This document shows, one piece after another, positions 7,423 through 14,712 of a stretch of 16,133 bases of DNA. Each line of letters starts with the position of its first letter. Positions within the stretch are counted from its first letter, which is position 1. The stretch comes from Tannerella sp. (GTDB taxonomy: Bacteria; Bacteroidota; Bacteroidia; Bacteroidales; Tannerellaceae). The stretch covers positions 1 to 16,133 of the forward strand of contig JAITBC010000236.1 of NCBI GenBank assembly GCA_031283785.1, in the 5' to 3' direction. The notes beneath the pieces are model-generated. The model was not told the origin of the DNA and searched no databases. It saw nothing but the letters and a program-made list of their open reading frames with translations. The position numbers were made by a program, and so were the translations under genes.

Positions 7423-7434
7423 TTAATCGTTTAA
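7423..7434. promoter_or_regulatory. LacI-type operator candidate before the transporter
   Basis: TTAATCGTTTAA is a CG-centred near-palindrome (10 of 12 positions symmetric), as typical for LacI-family operators. It sits in the 63-bp gap between the regulator stop and the transporter start. With two flanking bases it reads GCTTAATCGTTTAA, which matches the site at 8502-8515 (read on the minus strand) at 12 of 14 positions. Confidence 0.5.
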
Positions 7435-7449
7435 CTGTGAAGTAAAAAA

Positions 7450-8460
7450 CTAATTATTGTCAGGGCTATTCACAAGAGAAGCCTGTAATTCCACATATTT
7501 CCTCTCTCCGGAAGGTTCTTTAATCTGCTCAACCAGCAGTTCCACCGCTATCCTTCCCATTTCCGGCAACGGTTGAAATATATACGGGATCGGGATGTCC
7601 ATAAAATCAAAAGCGTCGCTTTTATCAAAACATACCACCTTCAAATCTTCCGGAATCCGCCGGTTCATATTCATCAGTTGCTTAATACCCAGCATGGACA
7701 GCGTATTGGTTGCAAAAAATATGCCGTCGATACGGTTCTCTTTCAGCAACAGGCTTTCTATTGCAATGGGAATATCGTCTGAAATCGTCGAGTAATTAAT
7801 TTCTTTTACAAAGTCCGGATTATAAAATCCATGTTCGGTAATCGCGTCGATGTACCCTCTCTTCCGCTCCCGCATGTGCTGCAACCGGCTTTTATAAATA
7901 ATCAGCCCGATATTCCTGCAACCTTGCCGGATCAGGCTTTTCACTGCTTTCGCCGACGCATGATAATTATCCACGACAACCGCGCCGGCCTTTATTTCCG
8001 CAAAATTGCGGTCGACCAGAACGGTTGGGAAGTTGCGCTTAACCAAAGTTTCAACATAAGGCATCCCATGCTCGGTGGGCACAATGATAAATCCATCCAC
8101 CTGCCTGCTTTTCAATACATTGACCATCTTTTCCAGTTTCAGATCGCTTTCATTGGTATTGGTAATAATAACGCTATATCCATATTTTTCCGCATGTTCC
8201 TGAATATGAAAAGCTAAATTTGCAAAAAATAAGTTGGAGATGTCGGCCACAATCAGTCCGATTGTCTGAGAGCGCCCCATCCTCAAGCCGCGGGCAAGAT
8301 TATTAGGCTCATAATGCATCTCCTTCGCTTTCAAACGAATTTTTTCAGCCACATCCTTACTCACACGCCCTTCTTTCTCCTTCCCGTTGAGGACAAGAGA
8401 AACCGTTGCCGTAGAAACGCCCAACACTTCAGCTATACTTTTTATGGAAACACGCGCCAT
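7450..8460 (-). CDS. LacI-family transcriptional regulator of the operon
   Basis: This is a 336-residue regulator. Residues about 3-25 (VSIKSIAEVLGVSTATVSLVLNG region) form the LacI helix-turn-helix. YEPNNLARGLR (about 49-59) is the hinge helix with the minor-groove leucine. From about residue 60 there is a periplasmic-binding-protein-like effector domain (TIGLIVADISNLFFANLA, then VDGFIIVP). I chose the ATG at 8460 over an in-frame start at 8517 because the TAnnTTTG promoter box at 8489-8496 and the operator lie between them, and because LacI proteins usually start just before the helix-turn-helix. Its own promoter overlaps an operator-like palindrome, so autoregulation is likely. It probably senses the sugar released by the downstream glycosidases. 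Confidence 0.92.
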   Translation of the reverse strand: MARVSIKSIAEVLGVSTATVSLVLNGKEKEGRVSKDVAEKIRLKAKEMHYEPNNLARGLRMGRSQTIGLIVADISNLFFANLAFHIQEHAEKYGYSVIITNTNESDLKLEKMVNVLKSRQVDGFIIVPTEHGMPYVETLVKRNFPTVLVDRNFAEIKAGAVVVDNYHASAKAVKSLIRQGCRNIGLIIYKSRLQHMRERKRGYIDAITEHGFYNPDFVKEINYSTISDDIPIAIESLLLKENRIDGIFFATNTLSMLGIKQLMNMNRRIPEDLKVVCFDKSDAFDFMDIPIPYIFQPLPEMGRIAVELLVEQIKEPSGERKYVELQASLVNSPDNN

Positions 8461-8488
8461 CTTTTGTACATTATAATTAAATTCGCGA

Positions 8489-8518
8489 CAAAGATAGATG
8501 ATAAAACGTTTAAGCAAA
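8489..8518 (-). promoter_or_regulatory. Promoter of the regulator gene (TTTG, 18 bp, TATCTTTG)
   Basis: On the minus strand, TTTG (8518-8515) and TATCTTTG (8496-8489) are separated by 18 bp. This is close to the Bacteroidetes consensus TTTG-N19-21-TAnnTTTG. The ATG at 8460 follows 28 nt after the -7 box. The spacer holds the operator candidate. Confidence 0.65.
8502..8513. promoter_or_regulatory. LacI-type operator candidate inside the regulator promoter
   Basis: On the minus strand this reads TTAAACGTTTTA, a CG-centred near-palindrome with perfect AAACGTTT core. It lies exactly between the -33 and -7 boxes, where a bound repressor would block RNA polymerase. It matches the site before the transporter. 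Confidence 0.55.
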
Positions 8519-8529
8519 AATAAAATAAT

Positions 8530-8754
8530 ATGTTATACAACACGTTTTGCAATATGCAGGATTGCAGGACGCCGGAAGGAATTGTCCGGAATCTTCGCAC
8601 CAAAACCTCGACCACGCGTCGTGCAGTCTATGAACTCATCGGTCGCCTGAAAGAGAAATATCCGTCTGTCGGCAGATATTACAACATAAGTTATACGGTT
8701 GAAACGGAAACTGGAAAAAACAGGAAGACGAAAGCAAGCGGACGTGGACGTTGA
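8530..8754 (+). pseudogene. Fragment of an IS1634/IS4-like transposase
   Basis: The plus-strand frame reads TTRRAVYELIGRLKEKYPSV followed by GRYYNISYTVETETGKN. This resembles the internal IGRLKEKYPSxxRYYxI segment of large Bacteroidota IS1634/IS4-type transposases, which lies just before their conserved GVYxLRTN block. Only about 50 residues are recognisable. The N-terminal part, the catalytic acidic residues and the C-terminal third are absent, and the frame ends at a TGA at 8752-8754. The first codons (8530-8580) may be random sequence. It is an inert scar of an insertion sequence. The identification is from memory of the family motif. Confidence 0.55.
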
Positions 8755-8757
8755 CAC

Positions 8758-8785
8758 ACAGGCACAGGCACAGATACAGGTACAG
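8758..8785. repeat. Short hexamer repeat (ACAGGC-like)
   Basis: Four successive hexamers read ACAGGC, ACAGGC, ACAGAT and ACAGGT, followed by ACAG. This simple-sequence tract lies just after the transposase remnant. No gene is visible across it. Confidence 0.6.
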
Positions 8786-8906
8786 TCCGAAACCACAGAT
8801 GACCAAACGGAAACAACGCCTGTTATTAATTTTCAGTGGAACGTACATGAATGGACCTGGCCTGTTTGCAGCATTTTATAATCTGATGAGCTGCAATATA
8901 GGTTAA

Positions 8907-8963
8907 GGATGTGTCAAAAGTCCGCTTTTCAGGTTTTACCTGTTTAGAACTTATGACACATCC
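8907..8963. repeat. Long inverted repeat with nested hairpin downstream of pgk
   Basis: The arms 8907-8921 (GGATGTGTCAAAAGT) and 8949-8963 (ACTTATGACACATCC) are complementary at 14 of 15 positions. Within the loop, CAGGT and ACCTG (8930-8942) form a second small stem. The arms look like terminal inverted repeats of an insertion sequence and lie next to a transposase remnant, so this may be two IS ends left by an internal deletion, or a small non-autonomous element. It also lies 40 bp after the pgk stop and could terminate transcription, but no T-run follows. Confidence 0.65.
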
Positions 8964-9002
8964 CGTCTATAATAGAGGTCATGAAAAGAGCGATCTGAAC
9001 GG

Positions 9003-10265
9003 TTAATATCCGCGTATGGCTTCTATGCCCGGAAGGACTTTCCCTTCAATGGCTTCGAGCAGGGCGCCGCCACCTGTGGATACATATGACACGCCGTTTG
9101 CCAGACCGAATTTGTTAACGCATGCCACGGAATCTCCGCCGCCGACTAACGAGAACGCGCCGTTTTTTGTCGCCTCAACTACGGCTTCGCCGACAGCGCG
9201 TGAACCATGGGTGAAGTTCTCAAATTCGAATACACCTGTCGGGCCGTTCCATAAAATTGTTCTTGAATTTTTGATAACATCCGCATATATAGCTTCCGTT
9301 TTCGGGCCGATATCCAGACCTTCCCAGCCGTCGGGAATCTTGTCGCAGTCGGCATATTCAGTATTCGCGTCATTACTGAAACTGTCGGCAATTTTGGCGT
9401 CCGTTGCGAGTATAAGGTTGACGCCTTTTTCTTCCGCTTTTGCAATCAGACTGACGGCAAGATCAAGTTTGTCGTCTTCGCAGATAGAATTTCCTATGTT
9501 TCCGCCTTTTGCTTTGGAAAAAGTATAAGTCATGCCTCCGGTAATAATAAGGTTGTCTACTTTGCTTAAAAGATTTTCGATGATATCTATTTTTGAAGAT
9601 ACTTTGGAGCCGCCCATGATAGCGGTGAAAGGACGTGCAATATCATTCATCACTTTTTCTACGGCTTTTACTTCTTTTTCCATAAGGAAGCCGAACATTT
9701 TGCTGTCCGTATCGAAATAATCTGCGATAAGCGCCGTAGATGCATGTGCGCGATGAGCCGTCCCGAACGCGTCGTTGACATATGCATCTGCATAAGAAGC
9801 GAGCGTTTCTGTAAACTTTTTTTGACTTTCCCTTACATTTTTTTTGGCGGCTTTCTTTTCTTCGTCGGTAGCATCTTCGGCAAGCCCGCGCGGTTTGCCT
9901 TCTTCTTCGGCATAGAAACGTAAGTTTTCAAGCAGCAAAACTTCGCCAGGCTGCAGGGCCGAAGCTTTGATTTTGGCGTCTTCTCCTATGCAATCGTTTG
10001 CAAATTGCACATCAACGCCAAGAAGTCCCGATACATGTCCAAGAATGTGTTTAAGCGAATACTTGTCGGTAATGCCTTTCGGGCGTCCGAGGTGAGAACC
10101 GACGATGACGCTCCCGCCGTCCCCGATGATTTTTTTGAGAGTAGGTAATGCCGCACGGATACGGGTATCATCCGTGACCCTGAAATTCTCGTCGAGCGGC
10201 ACATTGAAGTCCACGCGCACAAATGCCTTTTTGCCGGCAAAATTATAATTTTCAATTGTTTGCAT
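9003..10265 (-). CDS. pgk: Phosphoglycerate kinase
   Basis: This is a 420-residue cytoplasmic glycolytic enzyme that transfers phosphate from 1,3-bisphosphoglycerate to ADP. All expected blocks are present: RVDFNVPLD (17-25), GSHLGRPKG (56-64), LLENLRFY (111-118), [12 protein letters not shown] (165-176), GGSKVSSK (218-225), WNGPTGVFE (339-347), GGGDSV (375-380) and the C-terminal [13 protein letters not shown]. Full length and intact. It is transcribed alone: the kinase upstream is on the same strand but 149 bp away, with a separate TAnnTTTG box in that gap. Its position between an IS scar and a decayed sugar operon indicates a locus that tolerates rearrangement around a core gene. Confidence 0.98.
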   Translation of the reverse strand: MQTIENYNFAGKKAFVRVDFNVPLDENFRVTDDTRIRAALPTLKKIIGDGGSVIVGSHLGRPKGITDKYSLKHILGHVSGLLGVDVQFANDCIGEDAKIKASALQPGEVLLLENLRFYAEEEGKPRGLAEDATDEEKKAAKKNVRESQKKFTETLASYADAYVNDAFGTAHRAHASTALIADYFDTDSKMFGFLMEKEVKAVEKVMNDIARPFTAIMGGSKVSSKIDIIENLLSKVDNLIITGGMTYTFSKAKGGNIGNSICEDDKLDLAVSLIAKAEEKGVNLILATDAKIADSFSNDANTEYADCDKIPDGWEGLDIGPKTEAIYADVIKNSRTILWNGPTGVFEFENFTHGSRAVGEAVVEATKNGAFSLVGGGDSVACVNKFGLANGVSYVSTGGGALLEAIEGKVLPGIEAIRGY

Positions 10266-10325
10266 AATAAATTATTTTAATTTGTAATACTCGGATTTTT
10301 GCCTGTAACCTGTTTTTTGTTGCGG

Positions 10326-10333
10326 CAAAGTTA
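10326..10333 (-). promoter_or_regulatory. -7 box of pgk (TAACTTTG)
   Basis: The minus strand reads TAACTTTG, matching TAnnTTTG, about 60 nt upstream of the pgk ATG at 10265. A run of T lies immediately upstream; no TTTG box was found at 19-21 bp. Confidence 0.5.
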
Positions 10334-10414
10334 ATAAAAAAAACAGGAAAAGAAATAAATAATCCCAAAAATATTACACCTGGCTATAGATCGCGTTATC
10401 GTATAAATAGAAAT

Positions 10415-11725
10415 TCAATGTTTGGCGAGAGACGCCAAACACGCTCCGAACGCAGCTTCTTCCATGCAATGTGAGAAGTTTAGACGAAGATTGAACCGGT
10501 CTTCAAAGACTTTGCATAATAATGGATTTTTTTTCAAGGCGTTTCCTGATCCTGTCATATTATTTTTTTCTCTTTTTATATCATCCGGCAAGTGATTGTA
10601 GAAATTGTAAAGTTCGTCGCATATACCTTTCAGAAAGCCGACTATCAGGTTCTCCGGGGTGAAGTTGGTTGCGGAAATGTTGTTGATACTCCCTCTTTCG
10701 CCGGGAGTGGAGCGCGTGCCGTCAAAAAGGGTTTTCACGATCGGGATGTCATGTGAGTTATCTTTGAAGGGAACAGAGGTCATCATCTTGTAAATATCCG
10801 CATCGCCTGCTTCCCGGGAGGATAACATTAGGAATGTTTTTTCGAAGAAGTTTTTTAATATGGAAAATGCTTGTCCGCCGCATAACGCTGCTCCGACCAG
10901 AATGTAACCTCCTCCGGGAAAGGGTCGCGTGTCAAGTTCCGGGATTTTAACGTACTTATCGGAGTATACCGAGATCTGACTGCTTGTTCCTACGGTTATG
11001 TGTACAGACCGGTGTTTATCTTCTATCGACCCGATAAATGCAGCCTGGTTATCTCCGATGGCAGGATAAACAGGTATATCTTTATAATACCCGAAACATG
11101 ACCCGTAGCCGACTGTGTCCGGTACGATCGAAGCGTCGATACCGACTTGTCCCATTGTTTGATTGTCGAATCTCAGATTCCCGGTATCAAAAAAGCCGAG
11201 GCCGGCGCCATTCGAATAATCGGTTACAGGTTCTTTTTTGCCGGCAAGTTTCATGACAACATAGTCTGCTATGGTACAGATTTTTTTTGCTTCGCGCGGG
11301 ACAGAATTGTTTATTTTGTTGTAGAAATGCGTTACTAACCCGTATCCTGTCGCCAATTTATATCCGGTGACACCGGATATAAAGGCGGCATACGTTTTGT
11401 CATCCTTATAAATCCGGTTGCCTCGGCCGTCCTGCCATGTATACAGGGGGCTTATGGCGTTTCCGTGCCTGTCTATATAAAGGATTCCATGCATTTGTCC
11501 GGTAATCCCGATACCGTTAATGTCGGGATATTTTTCTATGTAACCGGAAAGAATGTCCTTGATAATATGTACAATTTTACCCGGATCCTGAAGTTTTTCC
11601 CATTCATCGGAAGTTTGAATCGCAGTGTTGTTTGCAATTGTTTTATAGTCTGTTTTTTTAGAAACCGGATTGTAAACAACACTGCATATTGTACTCGTCC
11701 CTATGTCAATACCAATAAAATTCAT
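10415..11725 (-). CDS. FGGY-family carbohydrate kinase (sedoheptulokinase/xylulokinase-like)
   Basis: This is a 436-residue cytoplasmic sugar kinase. It has the N-terminal phosphate-binding motif GIDIGTST (5-12), GITGQMHG (73-80), TWQDGRGN (96-103), the catalytic-base motif GDNQAA with Asp225, and the second ATP-binding segment VGTSSQ (245-250). TWQDGR and GDNQAA are closer to sedoheptulokinase-like FGGY members than to classical xylulokinases (which have WNDQR), but the sugar is uncertain. The ORF is intact. It lies 70 bp after the 3' half of a broken transporter gene on the same strand, so it was the downstream gene of a sugar operon whose promoter region is now deleted. No TAnnTTTG box was found in the 70-bp gap, so its expression is doubtful. 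An 8-bp inverted repeat covers its last codons. Confidence 0.88.
   Translation of the reverse strand: MNFIGIDIGTSTICSVVYNPVSKKTDYKTIANNTAIQTSDEWEKLQDPGKIVHIIKDILSGYIEKYPDINGIGITGQMHGILYIDRHGNAISPLYTWQDGRGNRIYKDDKTYAAFISGVTGYKLATGYGLVTHFYNKINNSVPREAKKICTIADYVVMKLAGKKEPVTDYSNGAGLGFFDTGNLRFDNQTMGQVGIDASIVPDTVGYGSCFGYYKDIPVYPAIGDNQAAFIGSIEDKHRSVHITVGTSSQISVYSDKYVKIPELDTRPFPGGGYILVGAALCGGQAFSILKNFFEKTFLMLSSREAGDADIYKMMTSVPFKDNSHDIPIVKTLFDGTRSTPGERGSINNISATNFTPENLIVGFLKGICDELYNFYNHLPDDIKREKNNMTGSGNALKKNPLLCKVFEDRFNLRLNFSHCMEEAAFGACLASLAKH
10420..10440 (-). terminator. Perfect 8-bp hairpin overlapping the end of the kinase gene
   Basis: GTTTGGCG and CGCCAAAC are perfectly complementary around a 5-nt loop, covering the last codons of the kinase gene. 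On the minus strand the hairpin is followed by an A+T-rich stretch without a strong T-run. It may terminate transcription or protect the mRNA 3' end. Confidence 0.4.
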
Positions 11726-11795
11726 GTCGGAAAAATAAAAGCTAATCTGTTATTAATAAAATAATTCCGTATTTGGAAAGTCTTTTTCCCTGCAT

Positions 11796-12212
11796 TTATA
11801 CGGGATGTGTCGTTTTGAATTGCATCACAAGAAACAACAAGTATACGGCGCACACCGTCAATACCATCACAGCTCCGGCCTGTCCGCCGAAACTGTCGGA
11901 AGCAAGCCCCATAAGCACAGGGAAAACGGCCCCGCCGAATATACCCATCATCATTAACCCGGAGACTTCATTTTTTCGCGTCGGCATATATGTTAAGGCG
12001 GCGGATAAAATGATCGGGAATACATTAGAATTGCCTGCTCCGACTAATGCGATACAAATATAAATTATTGAGGACGACGTATGGTTGAAATATAATCCGG
12101 CCATTCCCGATAAAATCAAGATTACGCTTATCATAAAAAACTTCTTTGCCGGGAATCCGGCCAGTATGAATACTCCTGCCAAACAGCCGAAAGTCCTGGA
12201 CAGGAAATACAA
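11796..12212 (-). pseudogene. C-terminal half of a FucP-like sugar transporter (5'-truncated)
   Basis: The 138-residue frame begins LYFLSRTFGCLAGVFIL and contains about four hydrophobic helices (for example IIYICIALVGAGNSNVFPII and GLMMMGIFGGAVFPVLMGLA). This corresponds to the last third of a FucP-type symporter, which is usually around 400 residues. A TGA stop lies three codons upstream of the first codon (TTG), and no N-terminal half is present upstream. The homologous sequence ends abruptly at about 12212-12220, where the plus strand turns into the end of a LacI gene. This is a deletion remnant and cannot be a working transporter. The FGGY kinase follows on the same strand. The fragment is unrelated in position to the intact transporter at 5968-7386, though from the same family. 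Confidence 0.85.
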
Positions 12213-12219
12213 ACCCCTT

Positions 12220-12384
12220 CATTTAAAACATTCACTCACATCTTTCCGGCAACCATGTGAAGAAATAGCGGATACAAGTATAGAACTTATGATGCGCCGC
12301 CTGAAAGACAACAACCGTCCTCCTGTAACGGTTATGTTAATGGGTGAGATTGTGACCAGGGAATCCAGCCGTTTTTGTGTATAG
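12220..12384 (+). pseudogene. C-terminal end of a LacI-family regulator (5'-truncated)
   Basis: The plus-strand frame reads LTSFRQPCEEIADTSIELMM, then RRLKDNNRPPVTVMLMGEIV, then TRES, ending at TAG (12382-12384). This is the standard last 50 or so residues of a LacI-type effector domain (LTxxRQPxxEIGxxAxxLLxxRI ... PPxxVxLxxExVxRES). The helix-turn-helix and about 280 residues are missing. The frame continues leftward only as antisense of the transporter fragment. Gene order (transporter leftward, regulator rightward, both 5'-truncated at the same point) fits one deletion between two divergent genes. Left border approximate. Confidence 0.8.
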
Positions 12385-12427
12385 ATTTGTGCTTATCCGG
12401 GCGTTTTCAAAGCGGACAACAATTCGG

Positions 12428-12901
12428 TTAAATATTCTCCAGTTTAAACCGTATTCTCCAATAGCCGTTTTCAAAATTGTGGTTCAGGAGTTTAACATGT
12501 CCGATTTCGGACGTATTGTTTACGTGTTCGCCGATACAGGCGCAGGCGTCATAATCGCCTACTCGTACGATGCGTACCGTGTCGGACACATTTTTCGGCA
12601 GTTTACTTAAATCTGCATATTTGCAGGCTTCTTCGTGCGACATAAATTCGCAGTATACAGGGAGATGGCGGTCTATCACTTCGTTTACGCGACGTTCGAT
12701 TTCCGCAATCTGTTCGTCGGAAGGCGTTTTGTCGAGAAGGTAGTCGCATTTTGATTTTTTACGTTCTATATGTGCATTTCTTGACCGTGGGCAGCCAAAC
12801 ATGCTAACCATTGTCCGGTTAAGAATATGTTCTGCCGTGTGCATAGGCGGATATTCCGTCTTGTTGTGCGAATTTAATGCCGTTTTTTCTGACTCTGACA
12901 T
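12428..12901 (-). CDS. AlaX-like alanyl-tRNA editing protein (tRNA second additional domain)
   Basis: This is a 157-residue cytoplasmic protein resembling the free-standing editing domains related to AlaRS/ThrRS, which hydrolyse mischarged tRNA (typically Ser- or Gly-tRNA-Ala). The zinc-binding signature is present: HTAEH with His21 and His25, and CIGEH with Cys122 and His126 (HxxxH and CxxxH). I chose the ATG at 12901 instead of the longer frame from 12952, because a TATATTTG promoter box (12929-12936) lies inside that extension and because the domain then starts at the usual distance. It lacks the AlaRS-type glycine-rich motif region of larger AlaX forms, so it is a short form. It diverges from nrnA. 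The substrate amino acid cannot be told from sequence alone. Confidence 0.85.
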   Translation of the reverse strand: MSESEKTALNSHNKTEYPPMHTAEHILNRTMVSMFGCPRSRNAHIERKKSKCDYLLDKTPSDEQIAEIERRVNEVIDRHLPVYCEFMSHEEACKYADLSKLPKNVSDTVRIVRVGDYDACACIGEHVNNTSEIGHVKLLNHNFENGYWRIRFKLENI

Positions 12902-12928
12902 GACGTTGTGAATGTTAAATTTTTGCTG

Positions 12929-12936
12929 CAAATATA
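12929..12936 (-). promoter_or_regulatory. -7 box of the AlaX-like gene (TATATTTG)
   Basis: The minus strand reads TATATTTG, matching TAnnTTTG, 27 nt before the ATG at 12901. It defines the start chosen for that gene. Confidence 0.6.
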
Positions 12937-12956
12937 CGAAAATTCTTTTCAATCAT

Positions 12957-12964
12957 TATCTTTG
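12957..12964 (+). promoter_or_regulatory. -7 box of nrnA (TATCTTTG)
   Basis: TATCTTTG matches TAnnTTTG and lies 23 nt before the ATG at 12988. It is 20 bp from the oppositely directed -7 box of the AlaX-like gene, so the two promoters overlap. Confidence 0.6.
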
Positions 12965-12987
12965 CTGCGCCTTAGTAAAGTAGAAAT

Positions 12988-14025
12988 ATGCTGACAAAAA
13001 TAATTGATAGTGATAAGATACATAAACTTAAAACATATATTGATAAGGGTGATAAGTTTGTAATTGTTTCGCATGAGATGCCTGACGGCGATGCGATCGG
13101 TTCATCTTTGGGACTGTATCATTATCTTATGTCGTACGACAAGAAGTCGATCAAAGTGATTGTGCCGAATAGTTTTCCCACATTCCTGAAATGGTTGCCC
13201 GGAGCGCGGGATATTGTTGTCTATGGGCAATATCCGGATTTTGCAACGCAGCTTATAAATGAAGCGGATGTCATCTTCTGCCTCGATTTTAACGCGATAA
13301 AGAGGGTCGGGAAAATGGCTTCGGCGGTTATTGCTTCCGATGCACGGAAAGTGATGATTGACCATCATCTCGAACCGGCGGATTTTTGTAAAATTGTGAT
13401 TTCGTATCCGGAGATGAGTTCTACGAGCGAGCTTGTTTTCCGTATAATTTGCGCCTTAGGGGATATCGATATGATGGAAAAAGATGTGGCCGAATGTATT
13501 TATACCGGGATGATGACGGATACGGGAGCGTTCAGCTATAACTCCAACAATGCGGGTATCTACATCATTATCAGCGAACTGATAAAGAAAGGTATCGATA
13601 AAGATGAGATATACCGGAAAGTTAATCAGGTATATTCGGAATGTCGCCTGCGGTTGATGGGCTATGTGTTGTATAAAAAAATGAAAGTGTATTCCGATAA
13701 AAAAACGGCTGTGTTTACGCTCACACAGGAAGAGTTAAACAATTTCAGATATAAGAGCGGCGATACGGAAGGCTTTGTCAATTTGCCGTTGAGTATTGAC
13801 GGGGTATGTTTTTCCGTATTCCTGCGCGAAGAGACAAATCTTATCAAGATATCCCTGCGGTCGGTCGGCGATTTCCCATGTAACAAATTTGCTGCCGCTT
13901 ATTTTAACGGAGGAGGCCATAAAAATGCGTCCGGCGGTGAATTTTACGGGACATTGGAGGAGGCTGTGAGGGTCTTTGAAGACGGATTATTGCAATTTAA
14001 TCCGGTTAATTTTGAAAAATCCTGA
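12988..14025 (+). CDS. nrnA: DHH-family phosphoesterase, NrnA-like (oligoribonuclease / pAp phosphatase)
   Basis: This is a 345-residue cytoplasmic enzyme. The N-terminal DHH domain has SHEMPDGDAIGS (His29, Asp33, Asp35), CLDFN with Asp100, IDHH (Asp125, His126, His127) and TDTG with Asp178, which together bind two metal ions. The C-terminal DHHA1 domain has GGGHKNASGG (308-317), which binds the substrate. The family degrades nano-RNA from the last steps of mRNA decay and dephosphorylates 3'-phosphoadenosine 5'-phosphate. All catalytic residues are present and the length is normal. It heads a rightward cluster with a DUF4827 lipoprotein and glmM. The division of activity between nanoRNase and pAp phosphatase cannot be seen from sequence. 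Confidence 0.93.
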   Translation: MLTKIIDSDKIHKLKTYIDKGDKFVIVSHEMPDGDAIGSSLGLYHYLMSYDKKSIKVIVPNSFPTFLKWLPGARDIVVYGQYPDFATQLINEADVIFCLDFNAIKRVGKMASAVIASDARKVMIDHHLEPADFCKIVISYPEMSSTSELVFRIICALGDIDMMEKDVAECIYTGMMTDTGAFSYNSNNAGIYIIISELIKKGIDKDEIYRKVNQVYSECRLRLMGYVLYKKMKVYSDKKTAVFTLTQEELNNFRYKSGDTEGFVNLPLSIDGVCFSVFLREETNLIKISLRSVGDFPCNKFAAAYFNGGGHKNASGGEFYGTLEEAVRVFEDGLLQFNPVNFEKS

Positions 14026-14030
14026 ATCGA

Positions 14031-14062
14031 TTGCTTTTTATTAAATATAATGTATACTTTTG
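14031..14062 (+). promoter_or_regulatory. Promoter of the DUF4827-like lipoprotein gene
   Basis: TTG (14031-14033) and TACTTTTG (14055-14062) are separated by 21 bp, close to the Bacteroidetes consensus TTTG-N19-21-TAnnTTTG. The ATG at 14091 follows 28 nt after the -7 box. It would also drive glmM, only 10 bp after the lipoprotein gene. Confidence 0.6.
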
Positions 14063-14090
14063 TCGTGTAATTTCATTTTAAATATCAGGT

Positions 14091-14702
14091 ATGAAGAAAA
14101 GTTTTTATGTTTTGGCTTTGGTGAGTTGTGTTATGAATCTTATATTTACCGTTTCGTGTAATGACGATTATCCGACATATGAGGAGTTGAAAACCGACGA
14201 AAAGAAAAGGATAAACAGGATTATCGCCGAAAAAGGAATTAGTGTCCTGAAAGAATATCCCGCAAACGGGGTGTTTGGTGAAAATGAATTTGTGGAACTG
14301 AACAGTGGAATCTATCTCCATGTTGTGGATTCGGGGAATGGTAATCGTGCGAAGGTGAATTCTACTACGGTCCTGGTACGTGTAGAGCTGGAATGGATTT
14401 ATATGGATTCGACGATTCATGAATCGTTTTTTTCAAACGAGTATTCTCCTTTTGAATTTAGATATGGCTATGCCTATGATGTAGTAACCGCACATACCGG
14501 CCTCTACGACCCGTATACTTATTTTTTCAGCGTGGGGCTGGAATCTATTTTGTCGTATGTAGGAGAAGGCGCCGAAGTGAAACTTATTATCCCCGGATAT
14601 TCGGAAATAAATAATGTCGGAGGGGGAAGCGTTTATCAGACATCGAACAGAAGCCAGTATGTTCCTATTTATTACGAGAGAGTCAAATATACGTTTTATT
14701 AA
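14091..14702 (+). CDS. DUF4827-like lipoprotein
   Basis: This is a 203-residue protein with a lipoprotein signal peptide ending TVSC; Cys23 is followed by NDDY, an acidic start like the surface-export signals of Bacteroidota lipoproteins. The body (PTYEELKTDEKKRINRIIAE, then GENEFVELNSGIYLHVVDSG) resembles the Bacteroidota DUF4827 family, which has an FKBP-like fold without known catalytic role. It is probably an envelope lipoprotein of unknown function. It lies between nrnA (65-bp gap with its own promoter) and glmM (10-bp gap). To my knowledge this neighbourhood recurs in Bacteroidales, which suggests a link with envelope synthesis. No damage is seen. Confidence 0.78.
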   Translation: MKKSFYVLALVSCVMNLIFTVSCNDDYPTYEELKTDEKKRINRIIAEKGISVLKEYPANGVFGENEFVELNSGIYLHVVDSGNGNRAKVNSTTVLVRVELEWIYMDSTIHESFFSNEYSPFEFRYGYAYDVVTAHTGLYDPYTYFFSVGLESILSYVGEGAEVKLIIPGYSEINNVGGGSVYQTSNRSQYVPIYYERVKYTFY

Positions 14703-14712
14703 AAATAATGAT

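Noticed and set aside
11801..11810. GGGATGTGTC match to the inverted-repeat arm at 8949-8964
   Set aside because: It is the antisense of the last codons of the transporter fragment and matches only 10 bp; probably coincidence.
12085..12219. Plus-strand continuation upstream of the LacI fragment
   Set aside because: This part is antisense to the transporter fragment; the LacI similarity begins only at about 12222.
12902..12952. Longer N-terminus for the AlaX-like protein (start at 12952)
   Set aside because: The extension contains the TATATTTG promoter box and part of the divergent promoter region; the ATG at 12901 fits better.
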